Below are positions 48,968-63,979 of a DNA stretch of 64,000 bases, piece after piece. The stretch comes from CAYVQE01 sp964454005 (GTDB taxonomy: Bacteria > Myxococcota > B64-G9), in contig CAYVQE010000005.1 in the NCBI GenBank assembly GCA_964454005.1, positions 43,318 to 107,317 of the forward strand, read 5' to 3'. The translations under genes were made by a program, and so were the position numbers. Under the pieces are notes generated by a model. The model made no database searches. It worked only from the letters and a program-made list of their open reading frames with translations, and was not told the DNA's origin. Within the stretch, counting starts at the first letter, position 1, and each line of letters begins with the position of its first letter.

Positions 48968-51900
48968 ATGAACCTCGGTACGGCCAGAGGAGCGCGGGCG
49001 CTCAGCCTAGGTTTGCTGTTGGCCGCGGCCGTGCCGGCCGCGGCCGGCGAATGGACTGCGGTACCCGGGCTAGGCGGTGCGGATCAGAGCTTCGCCGACC
49101 TGTTCGTGCTCGATGCCCAGAACGCCTGGATCGTCGGCTCGGATAAGGGCGCCGGCCTGGTGCTGCACTGGTCGGGCGGCGCGCTGGACGACTGGACGGC
49201 CCAGGCCCTGCCGGCCGATGCTCCGCCGTTGCGGGCGGTGGTGTTCATCGACGCCGAGGAGGGCTGGGCGGTCGGCGACGAGCGCTGTCTGCTGCACTAC
49301 AGCGGCGGCAGCTGGACGGCGGCGGCCGGGCTGGGTAGCGGGCTCGAGAGCCTGGCGGCGGTGCACTTCGTCGATGCGCTCCACGGCTGGGTGGCCAGCG
49401 ACGACGGCCAGTGGGTGCGCGCCACCAGCGACGGCGGCGCCAGCTGGGACGTCCCGGTGACCCCGGGTGGCCGCGCCCAGGACGTGCTTTTCGTAGACAC
49501 CGACAACGGGGTGCTGGCGCTGAGCCAGGCCGGTTCGTTCCACATCAAGATCAGCGACAGCGGCGGCTCGTTCTGGGACGATCCGACCACGCCCATCTCG
49601 GCCTGGATGTATGCCCTGGCCGGCTTCGACGGCCAGACGGTCTTCGCCGCCGGTGAGGACAGGTCCATTTTCCGGGGCGAGCTGGCCGGCATGTGGAGCT
49701 GGCAGCAGATGCACTCCGGGGGTGCCGGCTCGGCCACGCTCTACGGCCTGGGCTTCGCCGTCGCCGACTGGGGCTTCGGCTGGGCGGTGGGCGCGAACGG
49801 CGCCGCGCTGCATACCACCGACGCCGGTCAGAGCTGGGTGGCCGATGCGGTGGCGGTGGCCGACGCCGAGCTGACCGGGGTGGGGGCGGTGGACCGCAAC
49901 CTGGCGCTGGCGGTGGCGGACACCCCGACCGGCGCGGTGCTGCTGCACTACGGCTGCAGCGGCGATGCCGACTGCCAGGGGAGTTCGCTGTGCGCGCTGG
50001 CCGAGAGCTGCCAGGCCGGCGTCTGCCAGTGGACCCCGGTCGACTGCGACGACGGCAACCCCTGCACCGACGACGCCTGCCTGCCGGCCAGCGGCGATTG
50101 CCAGCACGCCGACAACACCGCCAGTTGCGAGGCGGTCTATCCCTGCACCACCGGCGATCTCTGCGCCGGCGGGGTGTGCAATCCCGGCAGCCCGGTGGCC
50201 GATCTGACCAGCTGCGACGGCGGCAGCGGCGTCTGCTGCGCCGGGGTCTGCCAAACCGGAGACTGCTGCGGCGACGCCGACTGCGATGATGCCAACCCGT
50301 GCACCGATGAGACGTGCAGCGCCTACCAGTGCAGCTTCAGCAACAACAGCGCCGGCTGCGACGACGGTGACTGGTGTACGGTGGGCGATTTCTGCTCCGG
50401 GGGCGCCTGCCAGCCGGGTCCGGCGCGCGATTGCTCGGCGCTCGACGCCGCCTGCCGGCAGGGCTTCTGCGATGAGGCCGAGGATCGCTGCGACTGGCAG
50501 CCGATCGACGAGGGCCAACCCTGCGATGACGGTTCGTTCTGCAACACCGGCGAGACCTGCCAGGCGGGCACATGCGCCGGCGGTGGTCCGCGCGATTGTT
50601 CGGCCGTGGCCGATCAGTGCAAGGCCGGCCGCTGCGACGAGCAACAGCAGGCCTGCCTGCCCGAGCCCTTGCCCGACGGCACCGACTGTGACGACGGCAA
50701 CCCCTGCACCGCCGGCGATGCCTGCGCGGCGGGCACCTGCCTCCCCGGCAGTCCGGTGCCCGACATGACCGGCTGCGCCGCCGGCAGCGGCGTATGCTGC
50801 GACGGCACCTGCGCGACCGGCGATTGTTGCACCGACGCCGATTGCCAGGACGGCAGCCCCTGCACCGACGACGCCTGCCTCGACCACCGCTGCACCTTCA
50901 CGGCCAACGACGCTTCTTGTGACGACGGCGCCTGGTGCACCGTGGGCGACACCTGCGCCGGCGGCGTCTGCCAGCCGGGCCCGGCCCGCGACTGCTCGGC
51001 GCTGGACGCCCCTTGCCGGCAAGGGGCCTGCGACGAGATCCAGGATCGCTGCACGGCCGAGCCGGCCGCCGAGGGCCAGCCCTGCGACGACGGCGTGTTC
51101 TGCAATACCGGCGAGACCTGCCAGGCGGGGACGTGCACCGGCGGCGGCCCGCGCGACTGCTCGGCCGCGGCCGACCAGTGCAATGCCGGACGCTGCGACG
51201 AGGCGCAGCAGGCCTGCCTGTCCGAGCCATTGCCGGACGGCACCGACTGCGACGACGGCTCGTTGTGCACCGACGGCGATTACTGCATCGACGGGGCCTG
51301 CACCGGCGCCGACAACGTGCACGACTGCTCGCACCTCGATGAGCCACCCTGCTGGATCGGGTGGTGCGATCCGCAGACCGACACCTGCGAGCGCCGGCCG
51401 GATCCGGGCGCCGCCTGCGACGATGGTGATGCCTGTACCGAAGACGATGTCTGCGATGCCGACGGCATTTGTCGGGGGACGCCGCGGCCGTGCCCGGACT
51501 GCCGGGTCTGTGATCCGGCCGACGGCGCCTGCGTCGCCGACCCGGCCGCTGCCGGCGCGGGCTGCGCCGACGGCGCCGGTTGCAGCGGCCTTTGCGATGC
51601 GGCCGGCCGCTGCGTGGTCGAGGCCTGGTGCGGCCGCGCCATCGACGGCTGCCCCGGCGTGGCACCGCCGCAGTGGGGTGCCGGAGCCGATTGCCGGCTG
51701 GGCACCGCAGCGGTGACGCTGGACATCGAGCGCAGCAGCCCGGCCCGCGGGCCGAGCGGTCTGGTCGCCTGGCGGATCCATCTGGAAGGTCCGCCGGCCG
51801 AGCTGGTGCTGCGGCTCGACCTGCGGCCGCAGTCGGATCCGCCCCGGGCCGCGGCGGGCTACGTGGTCGGCAGCGCTCGAGCGGTGACGGCCGGGCTGGC

Positions 51901-52333
51901 GATCGAGGAACAGATCACCACCGGCGGCGGTACGGTGCTGCTGTGGCTGCAGCGGTCGGACCCGGCTGAGGCCGGCGTGCTGGATCTGCTGCTCGAGGCT
52001 CCGGCCGGACGCGACCCGGTGGTGGCGCTCGATGTCTGGGCGGCCTGCGAGGCGGAGGCAGCCGAACGGGGCTGCCATCCGGGCTTCGCTGCCGCGGGGA
52101 CGCCTGATCGGGTGCAGGCGGATGCGGCCGGGCGCGAGCGGGGCCTGCAGGCGGTCACCGAGCGCCGCTGGTTGCACCTGTCGGGCCGGCCGGCCGGCCC
52201 CGGCGATGCCGCAGAACTCGGCGAGCTGATGCTCGGCTGCTCGTGTGCGGCCGGGCAAGATGCGGGGGGCGGCTGGTGGCCGCTCGGGCTGCTGGTGCTG
52301 ATCCTGTTCGGGGGAAAAAGGAGGCGATGTTGA
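48968..52333 (+). CDS. secreted protein: YCF48-like propeller, Cys-rich repeats, MYXO-CTERM-like tail
   Basis: 1121 residues. Signal peptide (LSLGLLLAAAVPAAAGEWTA). Residues about 30-330 have repeats such as VFIDAEEGWAVGDERCLLHY and FVDALHGWVASDDGQWVRAT, the blades of a YCF48/BNR-type propeller. A Cys-rich region (about 335-900) repeats motifs like CDDGNPCTDDAC, CDDGxxCxxGxxCxxGxC and DCSxxxxxCxxGxCD; a unit of about 187 residues is duplicated in tandem. A beta domain follows, ending GCSCAAGQDAGGGWWPLGLL and VLILFGGKRRRC, a MYXO-CTERM-like signal. It is probably displayed on the surface; many disulphides suggest export to an oxidising place. Confidence 0.78.
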   Translation: MNLGTARGARALSLGLLLAAAVPAAAGEWTAVPGLGGADQSFADLFVLDAQNAWIVGSDKGAGLVLHWSGGALDDWTAQALPADAPPLRAVVFIDAEEGWAVGDERCLLHYSGGSWTAAAGLGSGLESLAAVHFVDALHGWVASDDGQWVRATSDGGASWDVPVTPGGRAQDVLFVDTDNGVLALSQAGSFHIKISDSGGSFWDDPTTPISAWMYALAGFDGQTVFAAGEDRSIFRGELAGMWSWQQMHSGGAGSATLYGLGFAVADWGFGWAVGANGAALHTTDAGQSWVADAVAVADAELTGVGAVDRNLALAVADTPTGAVLLHYGCSGDADCQGSSLCALAESCQAGVCQWTPVDCDDGNPCTDDACLPASGDCQHADNTASCEAVYPCTTGDLCAGGVCNPGSPVADLTSCDGGSGVCCAGVCQTGDCCGDADCDDANPCTDETCSAYQCSFSNNSAGCDDGDWCTVGDFCSGGACQPGPARDCSALDAACRQGFCDEAEDRCDWQPIDEGQPCDDGSFCNTGETCQAGTCAGGGPRDCSAVADQCKAGRCDEQQQACLPEPLPDGTDCDDGNPCTAGDACAAGTCLPGSPVPDMTGCAAGSGVCCDGTCATGDCCTDADCQDGSPCTDDACLDHRCTFTANDASCDDGAWCTVGDTCAGGVCQPGPARDCSALDAPCRQGACDEIQDRCTAEPAAEGQPCDDGVFCNTGETCQAGTCTGGGPRDCSAAADQCNAGRCDEAQQACLSEPLPDGTDCDDGSLCTDGDYCIDGACTGADNVHDCSHLDEPPCWIGWCDPQTDTCERRPDPGAACDDGDACTEDDVCDADGICRGTPRPCPDCRVCDPADGACVADPAAAGAGCADGAGCSGLCDAAGRCVVEAWCGRAIDGCPGVAPPQWGAGADCRLGTAAVTLDIERSSPARGPSGLVAWRIHLEGPPAELVLRLDLRPQSDPPRAAAGYVVGSARAVTAGLAIEEQITTGGGTVLLWLQRSDPAEAGVLDLLLEAPAGRDPVVALDVWAACEAEAAERGCHPGFAAAGTPDRVQADAAGRERGLQAVTERRWLHLSGRPAGPGDAAELGELMLGCSCAAGQDAGGGWWPLGLLVLILFGGKRRRC
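50197..51300 (+). repeat. tandem duplication of a ~187-residue Cys-rich unit
   Basis: Unit 1 begins at about 50197 (VADLTSCDGGSGVCCAGVCQ) and unit 2 about 560 bases later (VPDMTGCAAGSGVCCDGTCA). Both continue with the same motif order CTVGD, QPGPARDCSALDA, QPCDDG, CNTGETCQAGTC, GGGPRDCSA and LPDGTDCDDG. The units are similar but clearly diverged at DNA level. Confidence 0.75.
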
Positions 52334-53880
52334 GAACGACGGTTTTCCGTCTGTTGTGCGCCCTGGCAGTGCTGTCGGCCCTGTGGGGCTGTATGCGCAA
52401 GCCGCGCCTGGCCGCGCTGTCGCAGCGGGGTACGGAACGTTCCGAGGCCCGCATCCGGGCCGATCGGTTTTTGGAGCAGGCCCGCCGGGCCTTCGATGCC
52501 GGCGAGACCACGGTGGCCCAGCGCTCCTACCTGGAGGCGTTGCGCGTCCACCCGATGGTGCATGAGGCCCACCTGGGCCTGGGCGAGGTCTACGAGCTGG
52601 AAAGCGACCGGTTGGCGGCCATGGCCGAGTACGTGGCCCACACCGAGGTGGCGCCCAAGTCGCGCCTGTACTTGACGCGTATGCTGCCTTACGTGGAAGC
52701 CAAGTTCGCCCGCGATCCGACCAGCCCGGAGGAGATCGATCACCGCGACCAGGCCGAGGCCCTGGTCGAGCTGAGCCTGGCCCTTGACGACTACCGGCGC
52801 GGCAAGCGCCAACCGGCGCTGGCACGGTTGGAGCGGGTGGCCGTAGGACTGCCGCGGGCCGGGCTGGTCGAGACCCTGCGCGGGTACTGGCGGCTGGAGG
52901 CAGGCGATCGGGCAGCGGCGCTGGCCGCCTTCGCTCAGGCCGTCGGCCACAACGGTTACTTCTGCCGCTGGCTGCTGGACGGCGGCATGCCCCATCAGCT
53001 GCCCGGGTTGCTGGAGCGGCTGGCTGGCGTGCTGGAGACCGAGCTCGACGAGCACCCCTCGGACGCCTACTCCGCATTGCTGCTGGGCGCCATCGAGCTG
53101 CGGCGCGATCGGCCGGCGGCCGCCGTGCGGGTGGCCCGGCAGGCCGTTTCCTGGGGCCGGCCGAGCTGGCCGGTGCTGTTCGTGCTGGCCGCGGCCCACG
53201 ATGCGCAAGGCCAGACCCTGGCCCGCGATCAGGCCCTGGCCGACCTGACGCTGCTGAACGTGGACCCGGCGCGCACCTTCTCCACCTGGCGGCCCAGCCT
53301 GTTCGCCGGCGCGCTCGACCACCGGGCCGATGCCCTGGCCGCCGGAGCGCTGGCCGAGAGCCTGGACCCGCCGGCGGGCAGCTACTTGCGTTGGCGGCTG
53401 TTCGCCGAGGCGGGCCGCGCCGAAGAGGCAACCGCGGCCCGGGCCGCCTTCGCGGCGACCCTGGACGAGGCCTACCCCGAGGGCGAGTTCAGCGATCTGG
53501 CGGCCAGCCAACCGGTGGAGCATCAACCCGCCAGTCTGGCCGAGTGCCTGGGCGCCATCCAGTCGCGCGTGGACAAGGCCATGCCCGGCTTCTGGCGCTG
53601 CGATCTGAATCGGCGCGACAAGCGGGCCCAACCAGGCGGCCGCATCCGGTTGCGGGTCGAGCTGGGTCCGGACGGACGGGTGGCACAGGCCGGGCTGGAG
53701 GAGAACACCACCGGTGACGCGGTGTTGGCCTACTGCGTGGTGCGCAAGCTGTTGGCCATGCGTTTCCCCGAGCCCAAACGGGCGACCGAGATCTTCCAGC
53801 TGCCGGTGATGTTCGGCCCCGAGGTGGACGGCTGGCTGGAGGAAGCGCAGCGCGACGTTGACCAGAGCGGTGGTGGATGA
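52327..53880 (+). CDS. TPR lipoprotein with AgmX/PglI-type C-terminal domain
   Basis: 517 residues; ATG 52327 overlaps the upstream stop. Lipoprotein signal (LLCALAVLSALWGC). TPR-like helices cover residues about 45-400 (RAFDAGETTVAQRSYLEALR). The last 100 residues hold an AgmX/PglI-like domain with paired Cys (LAECLGAIQSRVDKAMPGFW, RIRLRVELGPDGRVAQAGLE, VLAYCVVRKLLAMRFPEP), the same fold as the tails of the two gltG products. AgmX/PglI tails act in TonB-like contact across the periplasm, so this lipoprotein may interact with such machines. It lies in a block of surface-protein and regulator genes, 9 bases before the sigma-54 activator. Confidence 0.72.
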   Translation: MLRTTVFRLLCALAVLSALWGCMRKPRLAALSQRGTERSEARIRADRFLEQARRAFDAGETTVAQRSYLEALRVHPMVHEAHLGLGEVYELESDRLAAMAEYVAHTEVAPKSRLYLTRMLPYVEAKFARDPTSPEEIDHRDQAEALVELSLALDDYRRGKRQPALARLERVAVGLPRAGLVETLRGYWRLEAGDRAAALAAFAQAVGHNGYFCRWLLDGGMPHQLPGLLERLAGVLETELDEHPSDAYSALLLGAIELRRDRPAAAVRVARQAVSWGRPSWPVLFVLAAAHDAQGQTLARDQALADLTLLNVDPARTFSTWRPSLFAGALDHRADALAAGALAESLDPPAGSYLRWRLFAEAGRAEEATAARAAFAATLDEAYPEGEFSDLAASQPVEHQPASLAECLGAIQSRVDKAMPGFWRCDLNRRDKRAQPGGRIRLRVELGPDGRVAQAGLEENTTGDAVLAYCVVRKLLAMRFPEPKRATEIFQLPVMFGPEVDGWLEEAQRDVDQSGGG

Positions 53881-53889
53881 GGAGCCGGT

Positions 53890-55892
<2,003 letters not shown>

Positions 55893-55902
<10 letters not shown>

Positions 55903-57629
55903 CCGGCCGGCGCGTCGAGCACCCGGCGAACCGTGCGCAGCAGCGCATCGGCCGCCACCGGTTTCTGCAGCGCCTCGCGGGCGCCGCGCTCGAGCAGCTG
56001 AGAGCGTCCCCCGGGGTGGCCGCTGAGCACCAGCACCCGGACCTCCTCGTCCAGGGCCCGCAACGCTTTTAAGCAGCGCGCGCCGCCCATGCCGGGCATG
56101 TTCTGGTCCAGGACCACCAGGTCGATGGCCGCCCCTGCATCCCGGTAGATCACCAGCGCCGCCTCGCCGCTGGCTGCGGTCAGCACCCGGTAGCCGTGAC
56201 GCTCGAGCAGATCGCGGACCATACGCAGCAGGCTGGCCTCGTCGTCGACCAGCAGCAACGTCTCGTCGCCGCCGGCCAGGGGTTCGTCCGGGGCGGGGGC
56301 GACGACCGGCCGGGCCTGTTCCGCCCCGGCCGGCAACAGGATGCGGAAGCGGGTGCCGGCGCCCGTTCGGCTCGACAGTTGGATCGCGCCGCGGTGGCTG
56401 CGCACGATGCCGTAGACCATGGCCAGGCCGAGGCCGCTGCCGGTGTCGGGTCCCTTGGTGGTGAAAAACGGTTCGAAGGCGTGCTCGGCTACCTCGGCGG
56501 ACATGCCGGTGCCGCTGTCGGTCACCTGGAGCAGCACGTAAAGGCCGGGCCCGAGCTCGGGCACCGCCTCAGGGCCGGCCGGATCGTGCTGGTAGCGGTC
56601 GGTGGTGATGGTCAACCGGCCGCCTTCGGGCATGGCGTCGCGGGCATTGACCGCCAGGTTCATCAAGACCTGCTCGAGCTGGGAGCGATCGGCTTCGATG
56701 GCCGGCAGGTCGCCGGCCAGGTCGAGATCGATGGCCACCATGCGGGGCACGGTGCGTTCGAGCAGCCGGCCCAGGCCGCGGATCAGTCCATTGAGGTCGA
56801 GCGGCTCACGTCGGGTCTCGACCCGGCGGCTGAAGGTCAGCAGCCGGCGGGTCAGCGCGGCACCGCGGTCGGCGGCGCGGGCGATCTCCTCGAGCTTTTC
56901 CCGGCCGGCGGCGTCGGCTGGATGGTCGAGCAGCAGCAGGTCGGCATAGCCGCGCACCCCCTGCAGCAGGTTGTTGAAATCGTGGGCCAGCCCACCGGCG
57001 AGGGTGCCGACCGCCTCGAGCTTCTGCGCCTGGCGCAGGTGCTGCTCGAGTTGGCTGCGCTCGCGTTCGGCCGCCTTGCGGGCGCTTATGTCGCGCACCA
57101 CCGCGCGCAGCATGGGGCGGCCGCCGATGTCGACCCGCGACAGCGAGACCTCGGCGTCGAACAGCTGGCCGTCGAGGCGTTGGTGGACCCACTCGAAGAA
57201 CTGGGGGCGGCCGGCCAGGGCGGCCTGGATGCGCCGCTGGGCCGTGGCCGTCGAGTCGCTGCCGTCGGGCTGGCGCGGCGGCGAGAAGCGGTAGGGCGTC
57301 TGGCCGAGGATCTGATCCTGGCGGCAGCCGTACATCTCGAGGGTGCGGGTGTTGCAATCGACGAAGCGGTAGCGGTGCATCAAGAAGATGGCGTCGTGGG
57401 TGGTCTCGAGCAGGCTGCGGTAGCTCGCGTCCCGGTCGCGGGCGGCGGCCAGCAGGCGGCGGATGGACAGGCCGGTCACGGCGCCGAGCAGGGCGAAGCC
57501 GGCCGCCAACGGCCCGGCCAGCCACGTCGGCAACGTCGCCAGCGCAAGCGCCACGCTGCCGGCGATACCGAGGGCCACGCACACCAGCAACAGACGAAAG
57601 CTACCTTTGCCGTCTCGTTTGACTTCCAA
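55893..57629 (-). CDS. membrane hybrid histidine kinase (PAS-HisKA-HATPase-receiver)
   Basis: 578 residues with ATG 57629. Two closely spaced membrane helices at residues 12-55 (LLLVCVALGIAGSVALALAT, GPLAAGFALLGAVTGLSIRR), then PAS (about 65-185, SLLETTHDAIFLMHRYRFVD), HisKA with the HDFNN-type box (GGLAHDFNNLLQGVRGYADL), HATPase (EPFFTTKGPDTGSGLGLAMV) and a C-terminal receiver (about 460-575, LLLVDDEASLLRMVRDLLER, phospho-Asp in VVLDQNMPG). It should be an active hybrid kinase without a periplasmic sensor. It may pair with a phosphotransfer protein; none is adjacent. Confidence 0.9.
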
Positions 57630-57773
57630 ACCCGATCACCCCCGGAACGGCTCCAGCATACCGCAATCCGCACTCGGTAACAGCAATTGCCATGCCCGAG
57701 CCGAGCAACGCCTTGCCCCGGCGGCCGGCGGCCGGTTAGTCTCGCACCCCGAAGCGATCGAGAGAGGACGGCC

Positions 57774-58955
57774 ATGCCTCTGCCCAGCTACCACGCCGAG
57801 CCGTACCGCACAGGGCTGACCGCGTGCGTGAGTGCATGTCGACCGGAGACCGGCGGCGGATACGCGGTGGAGCTGGAGGACACCCTGCTGCGGCCGGCCG
57901 GTGGTGGCCAGCCGGCCGATCGGGGCTGGTTGGACGGCCACCCGGTGCACGGGCTGGAGGCCCGGGCGGATGGACGGGTGAGCCACCGGGTCGACGTGCC
58001 GTTGAGCGGCGCGGTGCAGGTCGAGCTCGATTGGCAGCGGCGCTACGATCACATGCAGCAGCACACCGCCCAGCACCTGCTGACGGCCATCGCCGGCGCG
58101 GAGCTGGGCTTGCGCACCACCGCCTTCCACCTCGGCGAGGCCCACAGCGATCTGGAACTCGACATCCCGGCGCTCGATGACGGGCTGGCGGCCGAACTGC
58201 AGCGGCGCGTCAACGCGGCGGTGCGCCGCGGGCTGCCGGTGCGCTCGCGTTGGGTCGGCGAGCAGACCTACCGCCAACTCGAGGTTCGCTCGCGGCTGCT
58301 GCCCGCCGGGCTCAGCGGCGGCCCTTACCGCTTGGTCGAGATCGACGGCCTGGATCGCAACACCTGCACCGGCACCCACGTCGCCAGCACGGCCGAGGTG
58401 CAGGCGGTGGTGCTGGCGGGCGCCGAACGGCTGCGCGGCGGCACCCGGGTGTTCTTCTTGGCCGGAGGCCGGGTGCTGGATGCCCTGGGCGAGCGGCTGG
58501 CGCGCGAGCGGACGATCAACCGGCTGCTGTCCTGCGGCCCGCCCGATCACCCGGCAGCGATCGAACGGTTGCAGGCCGAGGTGCGCGCGGCCCGCCAGCG
58601 GGCCCGCGCCCGGCGCCAAGAGCTGGCCGGCCTGCTGGGGGCCGAGCTGGCCGCGGGCCCGTTCCCGGCGGCGCTGCACCGGCCCGACGACGACATGGCC
58701 ATGCTGCAGGCGGTCGCCCGGACCATGCTCGATCGGCGGCCGGACGGGTTGGCCTTGCTGACGGCGGGCCGCGGCAGCGGTGTGTTCGTGCTGGCCGGGC
58801 CGGCCGACCTGGTGGCCAGCCTGGGGCCGCGGGTGGCCGAGCAGCTCGAGGGCCGGGGCGGAGGGGCCGGGGCGCTCTACCAGGGCAAGGCCGCCGCGCT
58901 CGACCGCCGCCGGGCGGCGCTGGAGTTACTGCGGTGCGGCGGGTTGGACGACTGA
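57774..58955 (+). CDS. alanyl-tRNA editing protein, AlaX type with C-terminal DHHA1-like region
   Basis: 393 residues; GAGAGAGG precedes ATG 57774. Residues 1-240 match the editing domain of alanyl-tRNA synthetase: RPAGGGQPADRG near the start, the zinc/active-site pairs HTAQH (His97, His101) and CTGTH (Cys198, His202), and the SGGPYR region. Residues 240-393 are helical and then DHHA1-like (LHRPDDDMAMLQAVARTMLD, RGSGVFVLAGPADLVASLG). Such AlaX proteins hydrolyse Ser- or Gly-tRNA(Ala) in trans. It is probably a single-gene transcript with a terminator at 58988. Confidence 0.88.
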   Translation: MPLPSYHAEPYRTGLTACVSACRPETGGGYAVELEDTLLRPAGGGQPADRGWLDGHPVHGLEARADGRVSHRVDVPLSGAVQVELDWQRRYDHMQQHTAQHLLTAIAGAELGLRTTAFHLGEAHSDLELDIPALDDGLAAELQRRVNAAVRRGLPVRSRWVGEQTYRQLEVRSRLLPAGLSGGPYRLVEIDGLDRNTCTGTHVASTAEVQAVVLAGAERLRGGTRVFFLAGGRVLDALGERLARERTINRLLSCGPPDHPAAIERLQAEVRAARQRARARRQELAGLLGAELAAGPFPAALHRPDDDMAMLQAVARTMLDRRPDGLALLTAGRGSGVFVLAGPADLVASLGPRVAEQLEGRGGGAGALYQGKAAALDRRRAALELLRCGGLDD

Positions 58956-58987
58956 CATCCTGATCGATTTGACATGCGATTGCAGTA

Positions 58988-59013
58988 CGTTGCGTCGGCA
59001 ACGGTCATTTTTT
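58988..59013 (+). terminator. intrinsic terminator after the alaX-like gene
   Basis: CGTTGC / GCAACG hairpin with loop GTCG (58988-59003), followed 4 bases later by six T (59008-59013). Confidence 0.6.
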
Positions 59014-59040
59014 GAACCATCTACCCAAAAACATGATAAA
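59012..59040 (+). promoter_or_regulatory. promoter for the MopE-like gene
   Basis: TTGAAC (59012-59017), a 17-base spacer and GATAAA (59035-59040), in an A/T-rich segment unlike the rest of the window, about 50 bases before ATG 59091. Confidence 0.5.
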
Positions 59041-59090
59041 ATTGCTTAGTTTGAGAACAAGGGCGGCTGTCGCGGTGGAGGATTGGGGTT

Positions 59091-63026
<3,936 letters not shown>

Positions 63027-63138
63027 GCCTCGAGCCTGCCTGCCGGTGCGCCGCGGCCGGGTGCCTTGCATCCGGCGCGGCGCGCGTCTACTATCCCAGC
63101 TGAGACATCCAACCGCCCGCAGCAGCGGGCCGGCGATC

Positions 63139-63212
63139 GGGTGCGGCAGGGTGCGGCAGGGGTGCGGCAGGGACGGAGGCGGCAGGAGGCGGCAGAGGCG
63201 GCAGGGACGGAG
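63139..63212 (+). repeat. short GGTGCGGCAG / GGCGGCAG repeats before trmO
   Basis: Three imperfect copies of GGGTGCGGCA and four of GGCGGCAG, with two GGGACGGAGG units, fill the upstream region of the trmO-like gene. No promoter is seen in this 200-base stretch. Confidence 0.7.
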
Positions 63213-63228
63213 GCACCCAGGCACCGGA

Positions 63229-63732
63229 ATGGATCGCATGGAGCGAGAACGCATCTTCGAGTTGAGGGCCATCGGCACCATTCGCTCGCCGTTCCGGGCG
63301 GCGGCCGGTACTCCGATCCAGCCCACCTATGCGCAGCAGGCCGCGGGCCGGGTCATCCTGTATCCGGCTTTCGAAGACGCCCTGGCCGACATCGATGGGT
63401 TCGAGCGTATCTGGTTGATCTACTCGTTCGACCGCGCCGGAGCGTTCAAACCGCAGGTGGTGCCCTATCGCGACGACCGGCCCCACGGGGTGTTCGCCAC
63501 CCGCGCACCCAATCGGCCCAACCCGATCGGCCTGTCGGTGGTGCGGCTGCTCGGCCGTGAGGGCCGGGAGCTGCGGGTGGACGGAGTGGACGTGCTCGAC
63601 GGCACGCCGCTGCTGGATCTCAAGCCCTATGTGCCGGAGTTCGATGCCTTCACCGAATCGCGCGCCGGATGGCTCGATGACCGCCGCGCGGACCGCCGCC
63701 TGGCCGACGGGCGCTTTCACGATCCCGATTGA
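63229..63732 (+). CDS. trmO: tRNA (N6-threonylcarbamoyladenosine37-N6)-methyltransferase TrmO (YaeB/TsaA family)
   Basis: 167 residues from ATG 63229 (ATG 63238 is also possible). It starts ELRAIGTIRSPFR, has the signature RPHGVFATRAPNRPNPIGLS and ends with DLKPYVPEFD. These are the hallmark motifs of the TsaA/TrmO beta-barrel family, which uses S-adenosylmethionine to methylate t6A37 of tRNA. It is shorter than E. coli TrmO, as in many bacteria that lack the C-terminal part. It stands alone between repeat regions. Confidence 0.85.
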   Translation: MDRMERERIFELRAIGTIRSPFRAAAGTPIQPTYAQQAAGRVILYPAFEDALADIDGFERIWLIYSFDRAGAFKPQVVPYRDDRPHGVFATRAPNRPNPIGLSVVRLLGREGRELRVDGVDVLDGTPLLDLKPYVPEFDAFTESRAGWLDDRRADRRLADGRFHDPD

Positions 63733-63795
63733 GCCCTGAGACCCGGACTGCGGCTAACACCCGCTGAAATCTTGCCGTATGTTCCACCGCGGAAG

Positions 63796-63918
63796 ACCGT
63801 CGGGAACGGGCGACCGTCGGGGACGGAGGTGGTCTTTCGTGCCGGGCGACCGTCGGGGGGAGGTGGTCTTTCGTGCCGGGCGACCGTCGGGGACGGAGGT
63901 GGTCTTTCGTGCCGTGCC
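63796..63918 (+). repeat. tandem ~36-bp repeats
   Basis: Three near-identical units (63813-63848, 63849-63882, 63883-63918) and a truncated one (63796-63812), each starting ACCGTCGGGG and containing GGTCTTTCGTGCC. No gene is seen from 63733 to the window end. The unit spacing is zero, so this is not a CRISPR array. Confidence 0.85.
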
Positions 63919-63926
63919 GATTGGCC

Positions 63927-63979
63927 TTTTCTTTTCTTTTCTTTTCTTTTCTCTTTTCTTTTCTTTTCTTTTCTTTTCT
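63927..63979 (+). repeat. TTTTC microsatellite (pyrimidine tract)
   Basis: About ten TTTTC units with one imperfect unit, all pyrimidine on the plus strand, directly after the 36-bp repeats. It is followed by GGGACGGAGGT, a fragment of the same unit. Confidence 0.9.

Noticed and set aside
49070..53431. A 1453-codon minus-strand open frame
   Set aside because: It is the shadow of the Cys-rich protein and TPR lipoprotein genes; composition is Arg/Pro/Ala with no signal or domain.
63796..63918. CRISPR array
   Set aside because: The units are directly adjacent without spacers and no cas gene is near.
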